This document shows positions 23,056 to 35,712 of a stretch of DNA of 64,000 nucleotides, piece by piece. Origin of the DNA: Apostichopus japonicus (taxonomy: Eukaryota; Echinodermata; Holothuroidea; Aspidochirotida; Stichopodidae). The stretch covers positions 2,209,501 to 2,273,500 of the forward strand of contig NC_092572.1 in the NCBI RefSeq assembly GCF_037975245.1, in the 5' to 3' direction. Position 1 is the first letter of the stretch, and each line of letters opens with the position of its first letter. The position numbers and the translations under genes were made by a program. The notes under the pieces were generated by a model. The model was not told the DNA's origin. It was given only the letters and a program-made list of their open reading frames with translations, and did no database searches.

Positions 23056-24987
23056 CAGTGGCGGAGAAACAGGGGGGGTTAAAAACTTTTTGAAGAAGGG
23101 GGGTTGGCCCACACAATCAACCCCCCCCCCTAGTTTTTGCCAGTAATGTTCTGTTATAGCCTATGTTATGTGCTCCAAATGGCATAATAAATCAAATTAT
23201 TAAATTTGAAATTGTTAAAGTCATTTCAACCTTTTACCTGGTAGGCTACATCAACAATTAACGACCGAAAACCGAGTTAGAATTGACCCACACATTATTT
23301 CTAGCCAGTTTCCCCCACCTTGCGCATTGGAACTTGTAGCTCATAGCGCTAACTTCACCCCACAACAGACACACACAAAATAACGTTTTGTTGCTGTTGA
23401 ATAGCTTTGGATCTGTATACACTTGCCAACTTCAACGAGGTGAAGGAAGGAAAGGAAAAAGAAAGAGAAAAGGAGAAAAGGATGGAGTAGAAAATACGGC
23501 AAGAAAACGGGAAGAGAAAGAGGAACAGTGACAAAATTATTCGAATTTGTAAAGCAAACAGCAGATATCACATCATATCAGTGAGCATGAAAATGGCGTT
23601 CCACGATAAACAGCCTCCAAACCATGGACGCAGATCCTGGTGAGGACAGCGGGACGCGTCCCCACCAACTTTTTCAGTAGTGGGGACATGATATACCGTG
23701 TCCCCACCAATTTGTCCTGACCAATAGCTGCATTTCAAGTTCCCCTGTATTGAACTTTGGCGCAGTTTGATCCAGCATTGTGCAAATGACATGCAGCAGT
23801 TCTCATTTTATTGTATTTTATCCACAGTTGTTAAATATAGGACGGAAATTGCATTTGCGGCAGTCTATATTTGTTTTCTGGGAGAGGACCCCAGACCCAT
23901 CGTATATACAAAAGTCTACTTGGATTATTTGTCCCCAGATTTTCTTTCTGCAGACGCCCATGTATTTCTCCAAACTAAATTTCTAAGCCATGAGATCTAA
24001 AACTTAAGGAGGTTTAGGAGCATCATTAGGTCTGGGAAGTGTTATTTCCGGCGATCTGGGAGGTATATTTGCCCCCAAAAATCGTACGCTACGCGCGAAC
24101 CCGTGGTCGCGCTCCGCTTAGATAGTGTCATAGAACAGACACGAGTCCCCACCATTATCCAAGACTGATCTGCGCCCATGCTCAAAACTGTCGATGTGTG
24201 TAGTGTTCGGTTTCGGAAATATCTGGTATATTTTTATTTCCTTCAACGAAATTTTTAGTAGCCGTCTGAATTTTCGAAAATTCCCTAACCAACATTCTTC
24301 ATCATACTTCATCATACTCGTGCAATTTTGACCTGTCTGTTAAAGGAGGTTTTTCTATATCGGTTGTCCATAGATGATATTTTGTGCAACATTATGGGTA
24401 TGTTTTGAAGTGAATTTATTCACGAGAATTGTGAATTTTCAAATTCTGAAAAGTGGGGCTGACGGATACTGTGGGCCGCGATGAAGAATTACCTACAAAA
24501 GCAATGATCCACAGGATATGTGATGAAGTCGAACATGATGTGTGACTGGTGACAATCTTCAAAAAGGTTATAGATGAGAAAAAAGTATTTGGAAAAAACT
24601 TGGTTCTCAGGCAAAAATGTACATATGGTTGGTCAGTTTCAAGACCCGAGAAGTGCCATTTCCGGTGATCTGGGGGTACCAAAACCAGAAATTTGCTTGT
24701 ACGCTGCGCGCCAACCAATGGTGGCGCTCCGCTTAGAAAGTAATACGCGCCCCCCGGGTTAGAAAATCCTGCATACGCCCCTGGTTAAATGCAGCTTTTC
24801 AAGGCCTGGGCAGTGCCATTTACTGCAATCTGGGAGGCAATATTTGCCACAAAATTCTTGTGCACTTCTCGCCAACTTATGGTGGCGCTCCACTTAGATA
24901 GTGAGCCAGCAGTTATGACTTTTTATTTAATCAATGGCCTGCAACCCCCCCCCCCCCCCCACTTCTGACAAGAAATCTCCGCCACTG
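23056..24987. mobile_element. Non-autonomous hAT-type DNA transposon
   Basis: A 1932-bp element with 12-bp terminal inverted repeats CAGTGGCGGAGA / TCTCCGCCACTG, flanked on both sides by the exact 8-bp duplication GCTGGACC (23048-23055 and 24988-24995). G/C homopolymer runs lie close inside both ends. Inside are three diverged copies of a unit of about 110 bp (about 24022-24131, 24634-24745, 24795-24905), each ending GTGGCGCTCC(G/A)CTTAGA or a close variant. I recognise no transposase, so it must have moved with another element's enzyme. The 8-bp duplication is the hAT signature. Confidence 0.85.
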
Positions 24988-26473
24988 GCTGGACCACACC
25001 TTGCCTCTTACGTTACCAAAGTAAAGATGTAAGTCAAGTCAAACTCCACATTGAGAGGTGTTCCAATGTTTTCTTTGTGTTTTTTCAACGGTATATTTAA
25101 GCCACAGAGATAACACAAGCATCCGCCTTCATTAAGCTTTTGGATTAATAATGTTTTCCTTCTTCTTGTTTTAATTTGGATATAATGTTTTGCAATCGTT
25201 TATTTCTTCTATAAATATGTGTGAATATGATGTTCTGTTGATTCGGTTAGCGATATAATTTCAATATGCAGAAACAGCCAACTTACAACAATACCATCTA
25301 CCCATACATGTTGGATACATAAATTAAACAACGTTAGGCCTACATTACAGCAACATAGCGAACTACAGCTTTACCGTACCTACAAACTACACATAGTGTA
25401 TCACAAAAGAATTAAGTTAAACAAGGGGTCTGCTTTGTATTTGATAGAAAAATGTTCCGCTAAAAATCATTCCCTTTGGTAGCAATTTGTACAAACAAAG
25501 GCTAATAAATCTGTTTAGGTCGTAGTGTACTTTCTGCCACACTACAAAGCCACATACGAATTGCAAGTACTTCAGCAATAGCTGCTTGAAAACTATCTCC
25601 CTAGATTTTGTCACAGATACAAAGATAATACGATTTCAGTACGACTATAGACTGCAATATATAGGGATTTACATTAATAGTTGGAAGTTATTACAAATAA
25701 ATATATGAATAAATAAATATATATATATAAATATATATTCATATATATATAAAATCTGATATTGAACAAAGCATTAGACAACACTACGATCTACCACGCT
25801 ATGATCATAATAAACACACTTTGGTCAGAAATATCATTGAAGTAAGAAGGGATTTAGAACGCTGTAGCTATTTCTAGATTTCTTTTTCAGAATTGAGAAT
25901 TGATATTCGTTTGTTTGTTGAATAAAGGGACATTATACCTCGCAAATGTCTACTTCAAATTTGGGATGCATCAGTCGATATATATGCACTAAAGTCATTA
26001 CCCTTAGGTAATTCTGGAGCCCAATCCTTGACAAGGTTTGAATCAACCAAGTGGGGACAAAACTTAACAAATCGTTAACCCTTCATTAAGTAACTAAATG
26101 CATCAAATCAATTTCCTACAGTTTCACGTATGGTGTACACATATGACAAATCCAACCATCAGCTCATCGAAACAACTTTTGGAATTGCAAGTAATTGTCA
26201 GCAAAATGCTTAGCAATTGATGAATGGACATAAGCACCTTTAGAAAGCTCCCCCCCCCCCCGCTGCGTGATAGTTATATTTCAGAAGGCATAGTTTGTGT
26301 TAAGGAGGTCAATAGTGTGTTACATTGATATCCTTCATAACTTGAAAGATTCGTAAAGCTATGATAACATGTTCGAATATGTTGATATGCATCAGTAAAG
26401 GTCAATGTCAGAATTATTTCAGAGCGAATGAGGAAGTTGGTGATTGATTCATCGCAAATTGAGACTATTATTA
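24988..26473. other. No gene supported
   Basis: AT-rich DNA with a TA-rich low-complexity tract at about 25695-25755 and a C-run near 26251. Short frames on the minus strand show no recognisable product. Confidence 0.35.
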
Positions 26474-26642
26474 TTATTACACGAGATTTATATAGCGCCT
26501 TATTCAATTAAAAAAAATTGCTCTAAAGCGCTTTACAGCAAAAGATAAAAAAAATAAAATAAAACAAAATTAAATTAAATTAAAAAAAAATTAAAAAAAT
26601 AAAAATTAAATAAAAAAAAAAATTAAAAAAAAAAAAAAAAAG
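26474..26642. repeat. Interspersed repeat with GCGCTTTACAGC motif and A-rich tail
   Basis: The pair TTTATATAGCGCCTTATTCA and GCTCTAAAGCGCTTTACAGC is followed by about 110 bp of A-rich simple sequence (26536-26642). This motif pair is familiar from dispersed repeats in marine invertebrate genomes. The A-rich tail suggests a retroposed 3' end. The family was not identified. Confidence 0.5.
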
Positions 26643-27929
26643 ACTACAGTTAAACGTACTTATACTGTTGTCACTTACACACTAAGTCGTATTGTAACAC
26701 TCAAATGTTTCACTTTCTCTTCCGATGTTATCTCATTTATGTTTGTACAGGGATATTTCAGGGTGTATATTTACAGGGATGATCTGGCTACAACTGAATG
26801 ATCAGTGCTTTGTTTATTTCATTTTCAATAGCATTTTTCTGGTACATTCAAACATTTAAATAACCAATATAAGCAGACTTGCAGTATTTTAGCACGTTTA
26901 TTTCATAATCTTATATTATATGAGCGTATGTTCACCAACCTACTTCTAGGACTATACGCAACCGAATAATATGCAGTTTGAAAATGATAATTGGCTTGTT
27001 TGCCAACATTTGTTAAATCAAATGAACCGATTTAACCATCAAGCAACGTCCATGACTGTTATACATGCGAGGGAGGGTGAGGAGGGGAGAGTTTCTACGG
27101 CTTCTTTCATGGTGCCATTAAATATTCGTACTACGCACCTATACCTGTCGTGAATAAATTTAACTTGTTCATTACTCTAGGCAAAGAACAACGAAATTTA
27201 TGACTGGAACGAGATATGAGGCTGTGACCTTTGGATGACATATCCAGGGCTCTACAAACTGAGCTACGCAGCGCTTTGTTCACGGAGATCCCTATATACA
27301 CGTATGCTTTGTCAGCAGACACTGTATTTCCTGTATACTTATAACCCGTGATCACGCCCAGTTTCCTTCGATACACACTAGAAAGCAACCTGCAAGTAAT
27401 TTCAAGATAACCTTGTCATTTTTATGGGTTTAAAAAAAACAATTTCAATGTTTCTGCTATCACATGCCTACGCAAATTCTATCCAGTGAATGGATAAAAT
27501 ATTTCTATATCTAACAAGGGATATTGTATGTACTTTGACAACATATGGTATTATCAACCGTTTAATATAATGTTGTTGAAACACGAAAACACCATGACAG
27601 TTACTGATCTTGAACAAACGATGCAAATCATGTAATATTTTAATATACCTTTTTACGTAGCTGTGCTTTCTAGACTTGTATAACATAAAGTATAAAGGTC
27701 CCAGTATGCCAGTTACCTCAGGGTACATCTTGTATTATTGGACTTTGAAATATAATTCACCACACAAAGAGTACTTATATCAATGTTCTTATTTTCACAG
27801 AGAGGAAACACCGATAAATAGTTTAATTTCTAGTCAGATAAGGTTGTAGCTGCAACGTCAATGTAAAACATTGGATTAGTTAATGAACAAACTCGACATC
27901 GGTACTGGGTCCCAACTTGATAGAGAAGG
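26643..27929. other. No gene supported; tRNA-like SINE relic near 27170-27280 (-)
   Basis: On the minus strand 27200-27280 reads GCTGCGTAGCTCAGTTTGTA followed by a degenerate B-box (CGTTCCAGTC). This looks like an old tRNA-derived SINE head. The rest shows no gene. Confidence 0.35.
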
Positions 27930-28227
27930 TTTCTAATGTTTAACAACAGTCTTTCTGTTAAATCTTTGAGGAGGCTTATCTTCTGTCCCCCACTCCTTCT
28001 TTCACTCTTCCTCCCACATCTCTCTTCCCCTCCTTTTTTCCACACCTTTCTGTCTTTGTCCCTCTCCAGTTTATCTCCTACCTCTCCTATTTCCCTGTTG
28101 CTTTCTTCTAACCATCTATTGTCTACTTATAATCCCCTTTTATCTATCTCATTGTGTTCACCGTGCTCATTAACCTGTCTGTTTTCTGTGCGTGTTTTTG
28201 TCCCTTCTGTTACTGTACTTGTCATTT
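27930..28227 (+). repeat. Pyrimidine-rich tract upstream of the ribozyme-like motif
   Basis: The plus strand is dominated by C/T from about 27985 to 28110. It leads directly into the hammerhead-like motif and may belong to the same retroelement end. The long open frame through it (97 codons, Ser/Leu/Pro-rich) is a composition effect. Confidence 0.4.
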
Positions 28228-28268
28228 AGCCTCTGAAGAAGATCCTGCTAGGATCGAAACGTCAGGCT
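28228..28268 (+). ncRNA. Hammerhead-ribozyme-like motif
   Basis: AGCCT (28228-28232) pairs perfectly with AGGCT (28264-28268) as stem I. The core CTGAAGA (28233-28239) matches CUGANGA. Stem II pairs GATCC (28241-28245) with GGATC (28251-28255) around the loop TGCTA. Then GAAAC and GTC follow, with almost no stem III, and the predicted cleavage is after GUC. One unpaired A before stem II departs from the ideal. Hammerhead motifs with a minimal stem III are known in Penelope-like and related retroelements. A deleted copy on the minus strand (43765-43794) and a diverged copy (63666-63712) show that the motif is dispersed. Confidence 0.5.
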
Positions 28269-29780
28269 TACTTACTTTTACACAAATCTTTCAACTGTTG
28301 AATGTTCAGTTAAAAGAAAACATGGAATCATAAATCGTGCTTTGACCAGACATGTTTGTGTTTGTCACAAGTCAATGACGTTTCGGAGATGAATTCAGAG
28401 CATATCAATAGGAAGAATGTTGACACAGTGTTAAAGCAGTGAGGCCTTCAAAAAAGTGAGGACGCTTTGCGTTGTACGGCAAAAAGGCAGATCATGTCTG
28501 CGTCTTCATACATACATTGTTTAGTTGATCTTGAAATTAAATTTGAGAATAGTTAGTATCCTGAACCAATTTGAGCCCCCCCCCCCCGCCCCCTGTCTCT
28601 ACTGACTCGAGAAAGTGGAATGCAACTAAGTTGAACTTGCTATATCCGGAAAGTGTCATTCCCGGTATCAGATAGGCACATGGCAAACATTTTACTTGCT
28701 TGTATTATTGTAGTGCTCCACTCAGGTAGAGTCATAGTTGTATCTGGAAGATGCCGTGAAAAAGCAACACCCCCCTCCTTCCCAAACGCACCTACTTTTG
28801 TGTATTTACTTGCATTTTAGTCTGGGCATGTAGTTAATGTTACAAATTGGGTAGTAGTTTATGTAGGATAACAGATCCAACCTTATGAAATGAGAGTGGG
28901 AAAGGTTTGATGCATGTCAACATCTAGTCAAAGTCATCAAAGGATGAGATGTTAGCACGAGGAAAGGCGTAAGTGTGTTTTTTTTTTTTTTTTTTTTTTG
29001 CCTACCAAGCTTTATCTGAGCATGGTAAGTAAATATCATTGAGCCCCAAATTATAGTTGTGTAAATTTAGGTAAATAGCCTAAAACGTTATTGTCCAGAA
29101 CATACCTGGCTAGGCTAGAGTAGGCATTGCTCTACCTTAAAAACTCAGTATACTGCCTAGGCCTATATTGCTCATGGAATTTTGCCACGTTTGCAGTGTT
29201 GGGAATATGTTACAAATAGAGGATGTTTTTGAATATTTGCACTATTCTAGAAATGTTAGTAGACTGAAATATTCTAGGCTTAATTTATTACCTAGGTTAA
29301 CCTTAGATAGACCAAGGGCAAGGTTACGTACATGGTCCTAGTCCTAAGTAAGCCAAAGCCTATTTTCCTAGTAGTGAATTGTGATAAGCCCAGGACATCA
29401 TACACATCTTCCGATGTTATTATGGCATGTGGACATAATGATGTGGTGTGTTGCATTGGGCTTTAGCTATATCGCATCCGAAAGGACAACCGTAGTCGGT
29501 CTAGGGGCCTAGGCTAACTATAACCAGGGTCCACTAAATAACAGCTGAGGAGACGACACTAGTAAAGTAATTGGATACCTTTATTATTGATGCTACTACC
29601 GCGTCCTAAGAATAACTTGTGAAAGTTCAGTTCACTGCCACATTTTGTTTATTTTCGAAACCAAATACGGCATACGATATCACCATTTTGAGTGATGTAT
29701 GAAGACTTTATCACTTAAGTTATGTCGGAGACGTAATGTTTGTAAAACGCGCCGGTACTTCCTTACCGTATAAGAAAAGC
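28269..29780. other. No gene supported; hAT-unit relic and poly-T
   Basis: About 28570-28780 holds a C-run and a diverged copy of the internal unit of the hAT element at 23056 (GTGCTCCACTCAGGTAGAGTC). A T-run of about 21 bp lies at 28979-28999. Otherwise unremarkable. Confidence 0.4.
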
Positions 29781-30470
29781 ACTGTGACTACTTGTATTAT
29801 AGCATTATTGTAATGATGCATGCCTGAGTACATTTCCTTTCCATGTGCTTACTTTCCAGGTGCTCACTACTCTTATGTGATAGGGAAAAAGCATGGATCA
29901 ATGAAACAAGAACAAAAAAAGTCCCATGTTGACACCAAATGGGATATAGAAGTGCTTAAAGCACTTTCGATTTCTAATCTTAAGAAGAAGTTTGCTAAAA
30001 AACCGTTGTTGTTTATTGTCTCTTGTACTCAAGTTAAGAGTTTCTGTTTCAGCTAACCTGCTACGCCTGCCATCCCACCACACACTACAATGACGTAATC
30101 GGCAGGAGAAAAGCTGCTACCACTGTACCAGATGTCAATCAGTTATATCAGCTCAGAGGAAGTGTTTAATGTTGTCTGAGATCGTTAGGAAGTTGGCTAG
30201 TACTGACCAAAGATCAGGCGGTGACCATGTACAATATGTTATGGAAGGCGAGTTGTTAACTTTTTGATAAGACTAAGATTAGTACCATTTTTTACCACAA
30301 GACCTTGTTCATAGGGTGATCACACAGTTCCATTGTACACCAAACTTGCCCACATTTGGGGGCAAGGAAGACAGTTTATAAAATTTGTGAGAATTATTGG
30401 TGGAAGAATGAGTGCGAAGTAGAAGAGGTTTGCATTTGCCAATTCTCCAAATCAGTATACGACAAACCGG

Positions 30471-30869
30471 GTGTACATGCTGTCCACCAGTAATACTTAT
30501 CCGTGGGAGATTGTGGCGATGGATTTACTGAGGCCATTTCCAGAGTGCAAAGAAAGAAATGTGTATATATTGGTGTTGACAGATCACTTTTCAAAATTGT
30601 CCAGGTTATATTTATTGAGGAGAGCATCTGGTGCAGTTTTGGATTCTGTTCTTAGACAGATGTTTTGCACATTGGGAGCGTGTCAAAATTTGGTCTCAGA
30701 TAATAGACCACATAGGGTGTCAAGGGATGTTGCTGCATTATGCATTTTATGGGTTGTCAAGAGAGTGTTTACAGTTCCCTATCACCCACAGACGAATTGG
30801 GTAGAGAGAGTTAATCGTACATTGGTGTCCATGTTGTATTGTTTTGTCGGAACTGATCATATGCATTGA
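30471..30869 (+). pseudogene. Integrase core fragment, copy A
   Basis: The frame encodes PWEIVAMDLLRPFPE (first catalytic Asp), YILVLTDHFSKLSRLY, NLVSDNRPHRVS (second catalytic Asp; the usual SDNGP has lost its Gly) and VPYHPQTNWVERVNRTL (catalytic Glu). This is the rve integrase core of Gypsy-like elements. No zinc-binding N-terminal domain or other pol domains remain in frame, so it is a relic. Confidence 0.8.
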
Positions 30870-31905
30870 TATACACACGTGATGGAATGGCGTTAGCTTC
30901 TGGGACCAGTGGAGTGTCTGGATCAATGACTCACTAGTGGAATTAGTGACAGGACAGGCATATGCAAAACTGAAATTAAAAACAAGGACTAAGCATTGTA
31001 GGGAGAACAAAATGATGTATGTCAAGAAAAGGTCACATGTGGCCACCAAAGTAGGGATATGGTGTTACTGAAAGCACATCCCATTTCTAATCTAACGAAG
31101 TTTATTGCAAACTTGCCCCTAAATGGCAATGGACTTATAGAGTTACTTCTTTACTTACTCTCAATTAATTTGTAATCATCAATGAAAAGGATACTGAAAC
31201 GAAAGTAGTCCATGCTGAACAGCTTAGATTGTGCCTCCTCCCCACCACTCCCACTGTTTAAGGCTGGCGGATGTAAATGTCGCTGATTCTGTGACTGCTT
31301 TATATATTATATTATTGTAATGATGCATGCTTGACTGTATTCCCTTTCTGGGTGCTCACAACTATTATGTGATAGGGACATAGCGTGCAGCCTCACGAGA
31401 GTGACTGTAAATATATTCAGTTTCACACAGACCTCCTTCCTGTTAAGTTGTTTATTTTTCTCTTGTTTTCAAGTTAAGAGTTTCAGTTTCAGCTAACCTG
31501 CCACACCCAACATCCCACTCTACAATATAACGACGTAATCGGCAAGAGAAAAAATGCTACCAGATGTCAACCAGTTTATAGCAGCTCAGGGGAAAAATGT
31601 ATAGTTGTCTGAGATATTTAGGAAGTTGGCCAGTACTGACCCAGGTGGTGACCATCTACAATATGTTATGGAAGGCGAGTTGTTAAACTGTTGATACGAA
31701 TAAGGTTTGGATCACTAATGTCCAACAAGACCTTGTTCATAGGGTGATTACTCACTTCCATTGTGCGCCAAACTTGCCCACATCTGAAAGCAAGGAAGAC
31801 AGTTTATATATGAGAATTATTGGTGGAAGAATGAGTGCAAAGTAGAAGCTTTCACTAAGAGGTTATGGATTTGCCAGTTCTTCAAATCAGTCTACCACAA
31901 ACCGG

Positions 31906-32277
31906 GTGTACATGACATGTTGTCCACCAGTAGTACTTTCCATGGGAGATTGTGGCGATGGATTTACTGAGGCCATTTCCAGAGAGCAAAGAAGGAACTT
32001 TGTATTGGTGTTGACAGATCACTTTTCAAAGTTGTCCAGGTTATATTTATTGAGGAGAGCATCTGGTGCAGTTTTGGATTCTGTTCTTAGACAGATGTTT
32101 TGCACATTGGGAGCGTGTCAAAATTTGGTCTCAGATAATAGACCACATATGGTGTCAAGGGATGTTGCTGCATTATGCATTTTATGGGTTGCCAGGAGAG
32201 TGTTTACAGTTCCCTATCACCCACGGACGAATTGGGTGGAGAGAGTGAATCGTTCATTGGTTTCAATGTTTTATTGA
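31906..32277 (+). pseudogene. Integrase core fragment, copy B
   Basis: Nearly the same sequence as copy A, about 1.43 kb downstream. It has LVLTDHFSKLSRLYLLRRAS, NLVSDNRPHMVS and VPYHPRTNWVERVNRSL. The first Asp region (GDCGDGFTEA) is read in a shifted frame relative to copy A, so a small indel has broken it near 31960-32000. Both copies share the unusual SDNRP, so they descend from one already altered source copy. Confidence 0.8.
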
Positions 32278-32870
32278 TTTGTCGGAACTGATCATATGCA
32301 TTGAAATACACACGTGATGGAATTCATGTTGGCGCTAAATTCTTATAAACATGATGCCACATGATATTCTCCCTCTGAATTGTTTCTAGGGCGTAAGCTT
32401 CTGGGACCGGGGAGTGTCAAAAATATAACAAGTGGAATTAGTGACAGGACAGGCATATGCAAAACTGCAATTAAAAACAGGGACTAAGTAGGGAATATGG
32501 TGTTGCTAAAAGCACATCCCATTTCTAATCTTAAGAACATGCTCCTAAATGGCGAAGGCCGAGTTACTTCCTTACTTACTCCCATTAATTTTGAAATCAG
32601 GGGAGATGTAGATGTCACTGATATTGTGACTTCTGTGTAACGAAGTAACAATACTCTGTAATCTCTGTAACGATGCATGCCTGAGTACATTCCCATTACA
32701 TGTGTTTACTACTAATATATGATAAGGACATAGCATGTAGCATCATGAGAGTGAATGTAAATGTTAAGCACAGACCTCCTTCCTGTTAAGTTGTTTATTT
32801 TCTCTTGTATTCAAGTTAAGGGTTTCAGCTATAGCTAACCTGCCCGACCAACCTGCACCTCCATTCTATA

Positions 32871-34324
32871 GGATCAGTGGCATCAGTATATATCGCATGT
32901 CATCATTCTTCCTGCATGAATCTCTATGATTCAGAGTCAAATCTTCCCAAATAAAAGTTACTCTAAATTAATGAACATCTCTATTACATCATTACAGGTC
33001 AGCATTCGAGTTGAAGGACCACTTAACGGCTTGACACTGTTAGAACTATAAATAAGTTGTAGGATTGGTGTTCAGTTTGATCGGTCTGTTTCGTTGAAGA
33101 AGACTTCTTAGCAATAACGGTACATGGTCACTACAAAATCTATGTCGGCAAACATTCGAAGGATCTTTTAACCTAAAGTGATTCTTTTTTTACTAGATAT
33201 TACTTGAGCTACGATTAAAATGATCAAATTGCGACACAGTCGCAAGTTATGAACGCTTAAAACAATGTAAACAAATTTCCATTCCAGGCCGCCTTAACAT
33301 GAAGATACGTCAACTGCACCAACTATATATATAAAGTATGCGACGTTCATATTATATTTCGTAACCCTGGGTCAATGTAAAGAGAATTTACATATTACAC
33401 ATAGGCCATGTAATTTAGACAGACCTAGCTGTGAACATATGTGAACTGTGAACAAAATGTATACGTCAAAAGTGTACCGTATAGGACTACCTGCGCTGAG
33501 TTGAAACCTTTAGGCAGAAGGTATTAAATATTAAACTTGAGCCACAAACCAGGAAAAATAAGCAAACATGGTTGACAATTTGCAAAATAAAGAATCAGCA
33601 ACTGGTTGTAGTTAACACATGATATTATAAAAAGCAAAGGAAATGCTGAAAAAAAACTTTCTCCCTTCAAAATGAGAACAAATTGGTGGCTATGTTGCCA
33701 ATGTTGAATCAGACTGGCTAATTGACCACCATGTTACGTGCTGGTTTATTTATATGAAGGATTTGTCTACTTTCCTTAGAAAGGTAAACAACAACATATT
33801 TATCATCAAACCATGCTTTACATCAAGTAAATTGTCCAAATCATATCACTGGAAGGTATTATTTGGCCATGTACAAATTAAACATATGCGTTTAACAATT
33901 AAGTTCACTTTATTACTGAAACGATCGAAAGTAACATTAGTTGGTGCTACCGTAAAAGTAGTGCAAAATATCCATCCACAAGATATTTAAAAGACATGTT
34001 TATAAATGAACGTTGTCGGTGATTTGCGGTCATATTCAGTTATTAAAAGTTGAGAAATATGATAGTTAAGAAAGACGCATGACTTTTCTTTATAAACAAA
34101 GTTATCGGAGCAACCGTAGTATGTGCACGAGTTACTCAAAGCTCATGCGTAATTATAGACACGTCATCGGCGTGACCTCCTATAACGATATGCAGCTTTG
34201 AATGTGACCTCATGTGATCACGCGGACTGTTCTCGCCCAGAAACAAAAATGTCGGTTAACCAACCAGAGTAGTCTATGTGTAGTATGCAGACTTACACAG
34301 ACACAGACTATGAAGCCAGAAGTG
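32871..34324. other. No gene supported
   Basis: AT-rich DNA. A plus-strand 78-codon frame (33754-33990) is Lys/Val-rich but has no recognisable domain or splice context. Confidence 0.3.
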
Positions 34325-34575
34325 TTAGCTCCAGGAGTGTTAGCTCGGTGGTTAACGCCGGTGCTTTTCAATCATAAGGTCTCCGGTTCGAGTCACTCCA
34401 AGATTAATGTATGTCGTCCAGTTACCGAGTTGTTGATAATTGACAATTCATAATCATGGACGTGAAATATGAATGTAAAAGACTGACTTCGGTCAGCTTG
34501 CGGCTTTGATAAGCCAATGCCTTCGTGAGTTCCTGCTTGCAGGAGGATCTAATATACATATATACATACAAGCCA
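34325..34575 (+). mobile_element. tRNA-derived SINE, copy 3
   Basis: Plus-strand copy. The tRNA-like head has an A-box TTAGCTCGGTGGTTAACGCC and a B-box CCGGTTCGAGTCA. The shared body (GACTTCGGTCAGCTTGCGGC, GAGTTCCTGCTTGC) follows, then a tail of ATACATATATACATAC. This is the best-preserved 5' head with copy 4. Confidence 0.85.
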
Positions 34576-35348
34576 GTATACCCTAAATAATAGACAAATA
34601 CCGTTCAGAATATTCAATCAATAAAGTAAAATCAAACATATCATAACGTCGACATGTTCTACATACATATGGCCTCACCTTATTGTACACAACAGTGTTT
34701 GGTATTCTTCTTATCTTTGGCTGATTAAACCGAGTAGAAACTGGATTCCGAGTAACCGTAACTTACGGTTGTAATTGTAGGTACTAATGTTCAATCCTGT
34801 GTAATCATAGAGCCACACGATCGTTATATATAACATTGGGTAATTCCAGCCACGGCATTGGGAATTCCAAACTCAATAGAAGTACATACATGTCAGTTGT
34901 TATACCTATAAACAGGTATACTCTTGCATTTGTATGCTGAACAAAGGAATGAATACAGCGGTCCGTACGGAAAATTTGCTAATACAGCAATCGTCACAAT
35001 CATCACAAAGGTGAATATGTACAATACATGCAAATATAGCTCTTTTGTTAGAAATGAACGAAATTGGCTATGAAACATTTTATTTTGTATTCCAAAGAGG
35101 CCATAGCCACGTATATTTCGGATGCCAGTGTTTTCTGGATGGAGGAGTTTTCTCATTTGTCAGACAGTGGCACTAGCGAGAGAGGAGTGGGCTAATTAAC
35201 AGTCAAAAGGCTTCTCCCTGCTTGCCCCCACCACCCAAATGACATTGGTGGGTTAAACATAAAATGAGTGGTCGAGGGCGAAACTTGCCTCAGTACTCGA
35301 ACTCTTTAACCCCCTCAACCCCCCCCCCCCCCGATGAAGAGATCGATA
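34576..35348. other. No gene supported
   Basis: A minus-strand 87-codon frame (34893-35156) has a hydrophobic stretch but no clear splice context or family. C-runs occur near 35316-35332. Confidence 0.3.
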
Positions 35349-35712
35349 CAGTGGCGTAGGAAGGTACTTTTGAGTGGGGGGGGGGCTGAAGACTGATGGC
35401 CTGCCTGGGGAGGGGTCTAAGGGGAGGGGTATCCCCCTCCCCTTTGGAATTTTTTTGCATTTCCAGGTGGCCTCAGATGCAATTTGGTGCAATATAGCAC
35501 ACTTCAACACCCACTCGATTTTGTAAAGAATTTTGCATTTTCACCTGGCCTTAGATGCAATTTGGCGCTTCAAATGAGATTTTTTTCTCATTTGGAAACG
35601 AAAAAGGGGTTTTCTGACTTGCGGGGCGGGGGGGGGGCGGAACGATAATTCCGCCCCCCATATTTTTCACTGGGGGCTGGCGCCCCCCAGCCCCCCGGTT
35701 CCTACGCCCTTG
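35349..35712 (+). mobile_element. hAT-type MITE, family B, copy 1
   Basis: A 364-bp element beginning CAGTGGCGTAGGAAGG and ending GGTTCCTACGCCCTTG, flanked by the exact 8-bp duplication GATCGATA (35341-35348 and 35713-35720). The interior has G-rich runs near both ends and two copies of a CC(A/T)GGTGGCC/CCTGGCC...AGATGCAATTTGG motif. The same family occurs in reverse orientation at 49976-50350. Confidence 0.9.

Larger units (their letters stand above)
29781..32870 (+). mobile_element. Decayed Gypsy-like LTR retrotransposon cluster (three LTR-like segments)
   Basis: Three related segments each run from (A/T)GATGCATGC(C/T)TGA to AGCTAACCTGC: about 29810-30062, 31320-31502 and 32665-32844. Between them lie two similar internal regions, each with an integrase core (30471-30869 and 31906-32277) preceded by the same non-coding remnants. 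The layout LTR-internal-LTR-internal-LTR suggests a tandem array formed by recombination between LTRs, or two nested insertions, followed by decay. gag, protease and reverse transcriptase are absent. Part of the post-integrase region also appears inside the first LTR-like segment, so that segment is rearranged. Confidence 0.7.

Noticed and set aside
27936-28229. Plus-strand 97-codon Ser/Leu/Pro-rich frame
   Set aside because: Composition effect of a pyrimidine-rich tract next to the ribozyme-like motif.
29820-30056. 78-codon plus-strand frame as a gene
   Set aside because: It lies in the rearranged first LTR-like segment of the Gypsy cluster and resembles the post-integrase remnant.
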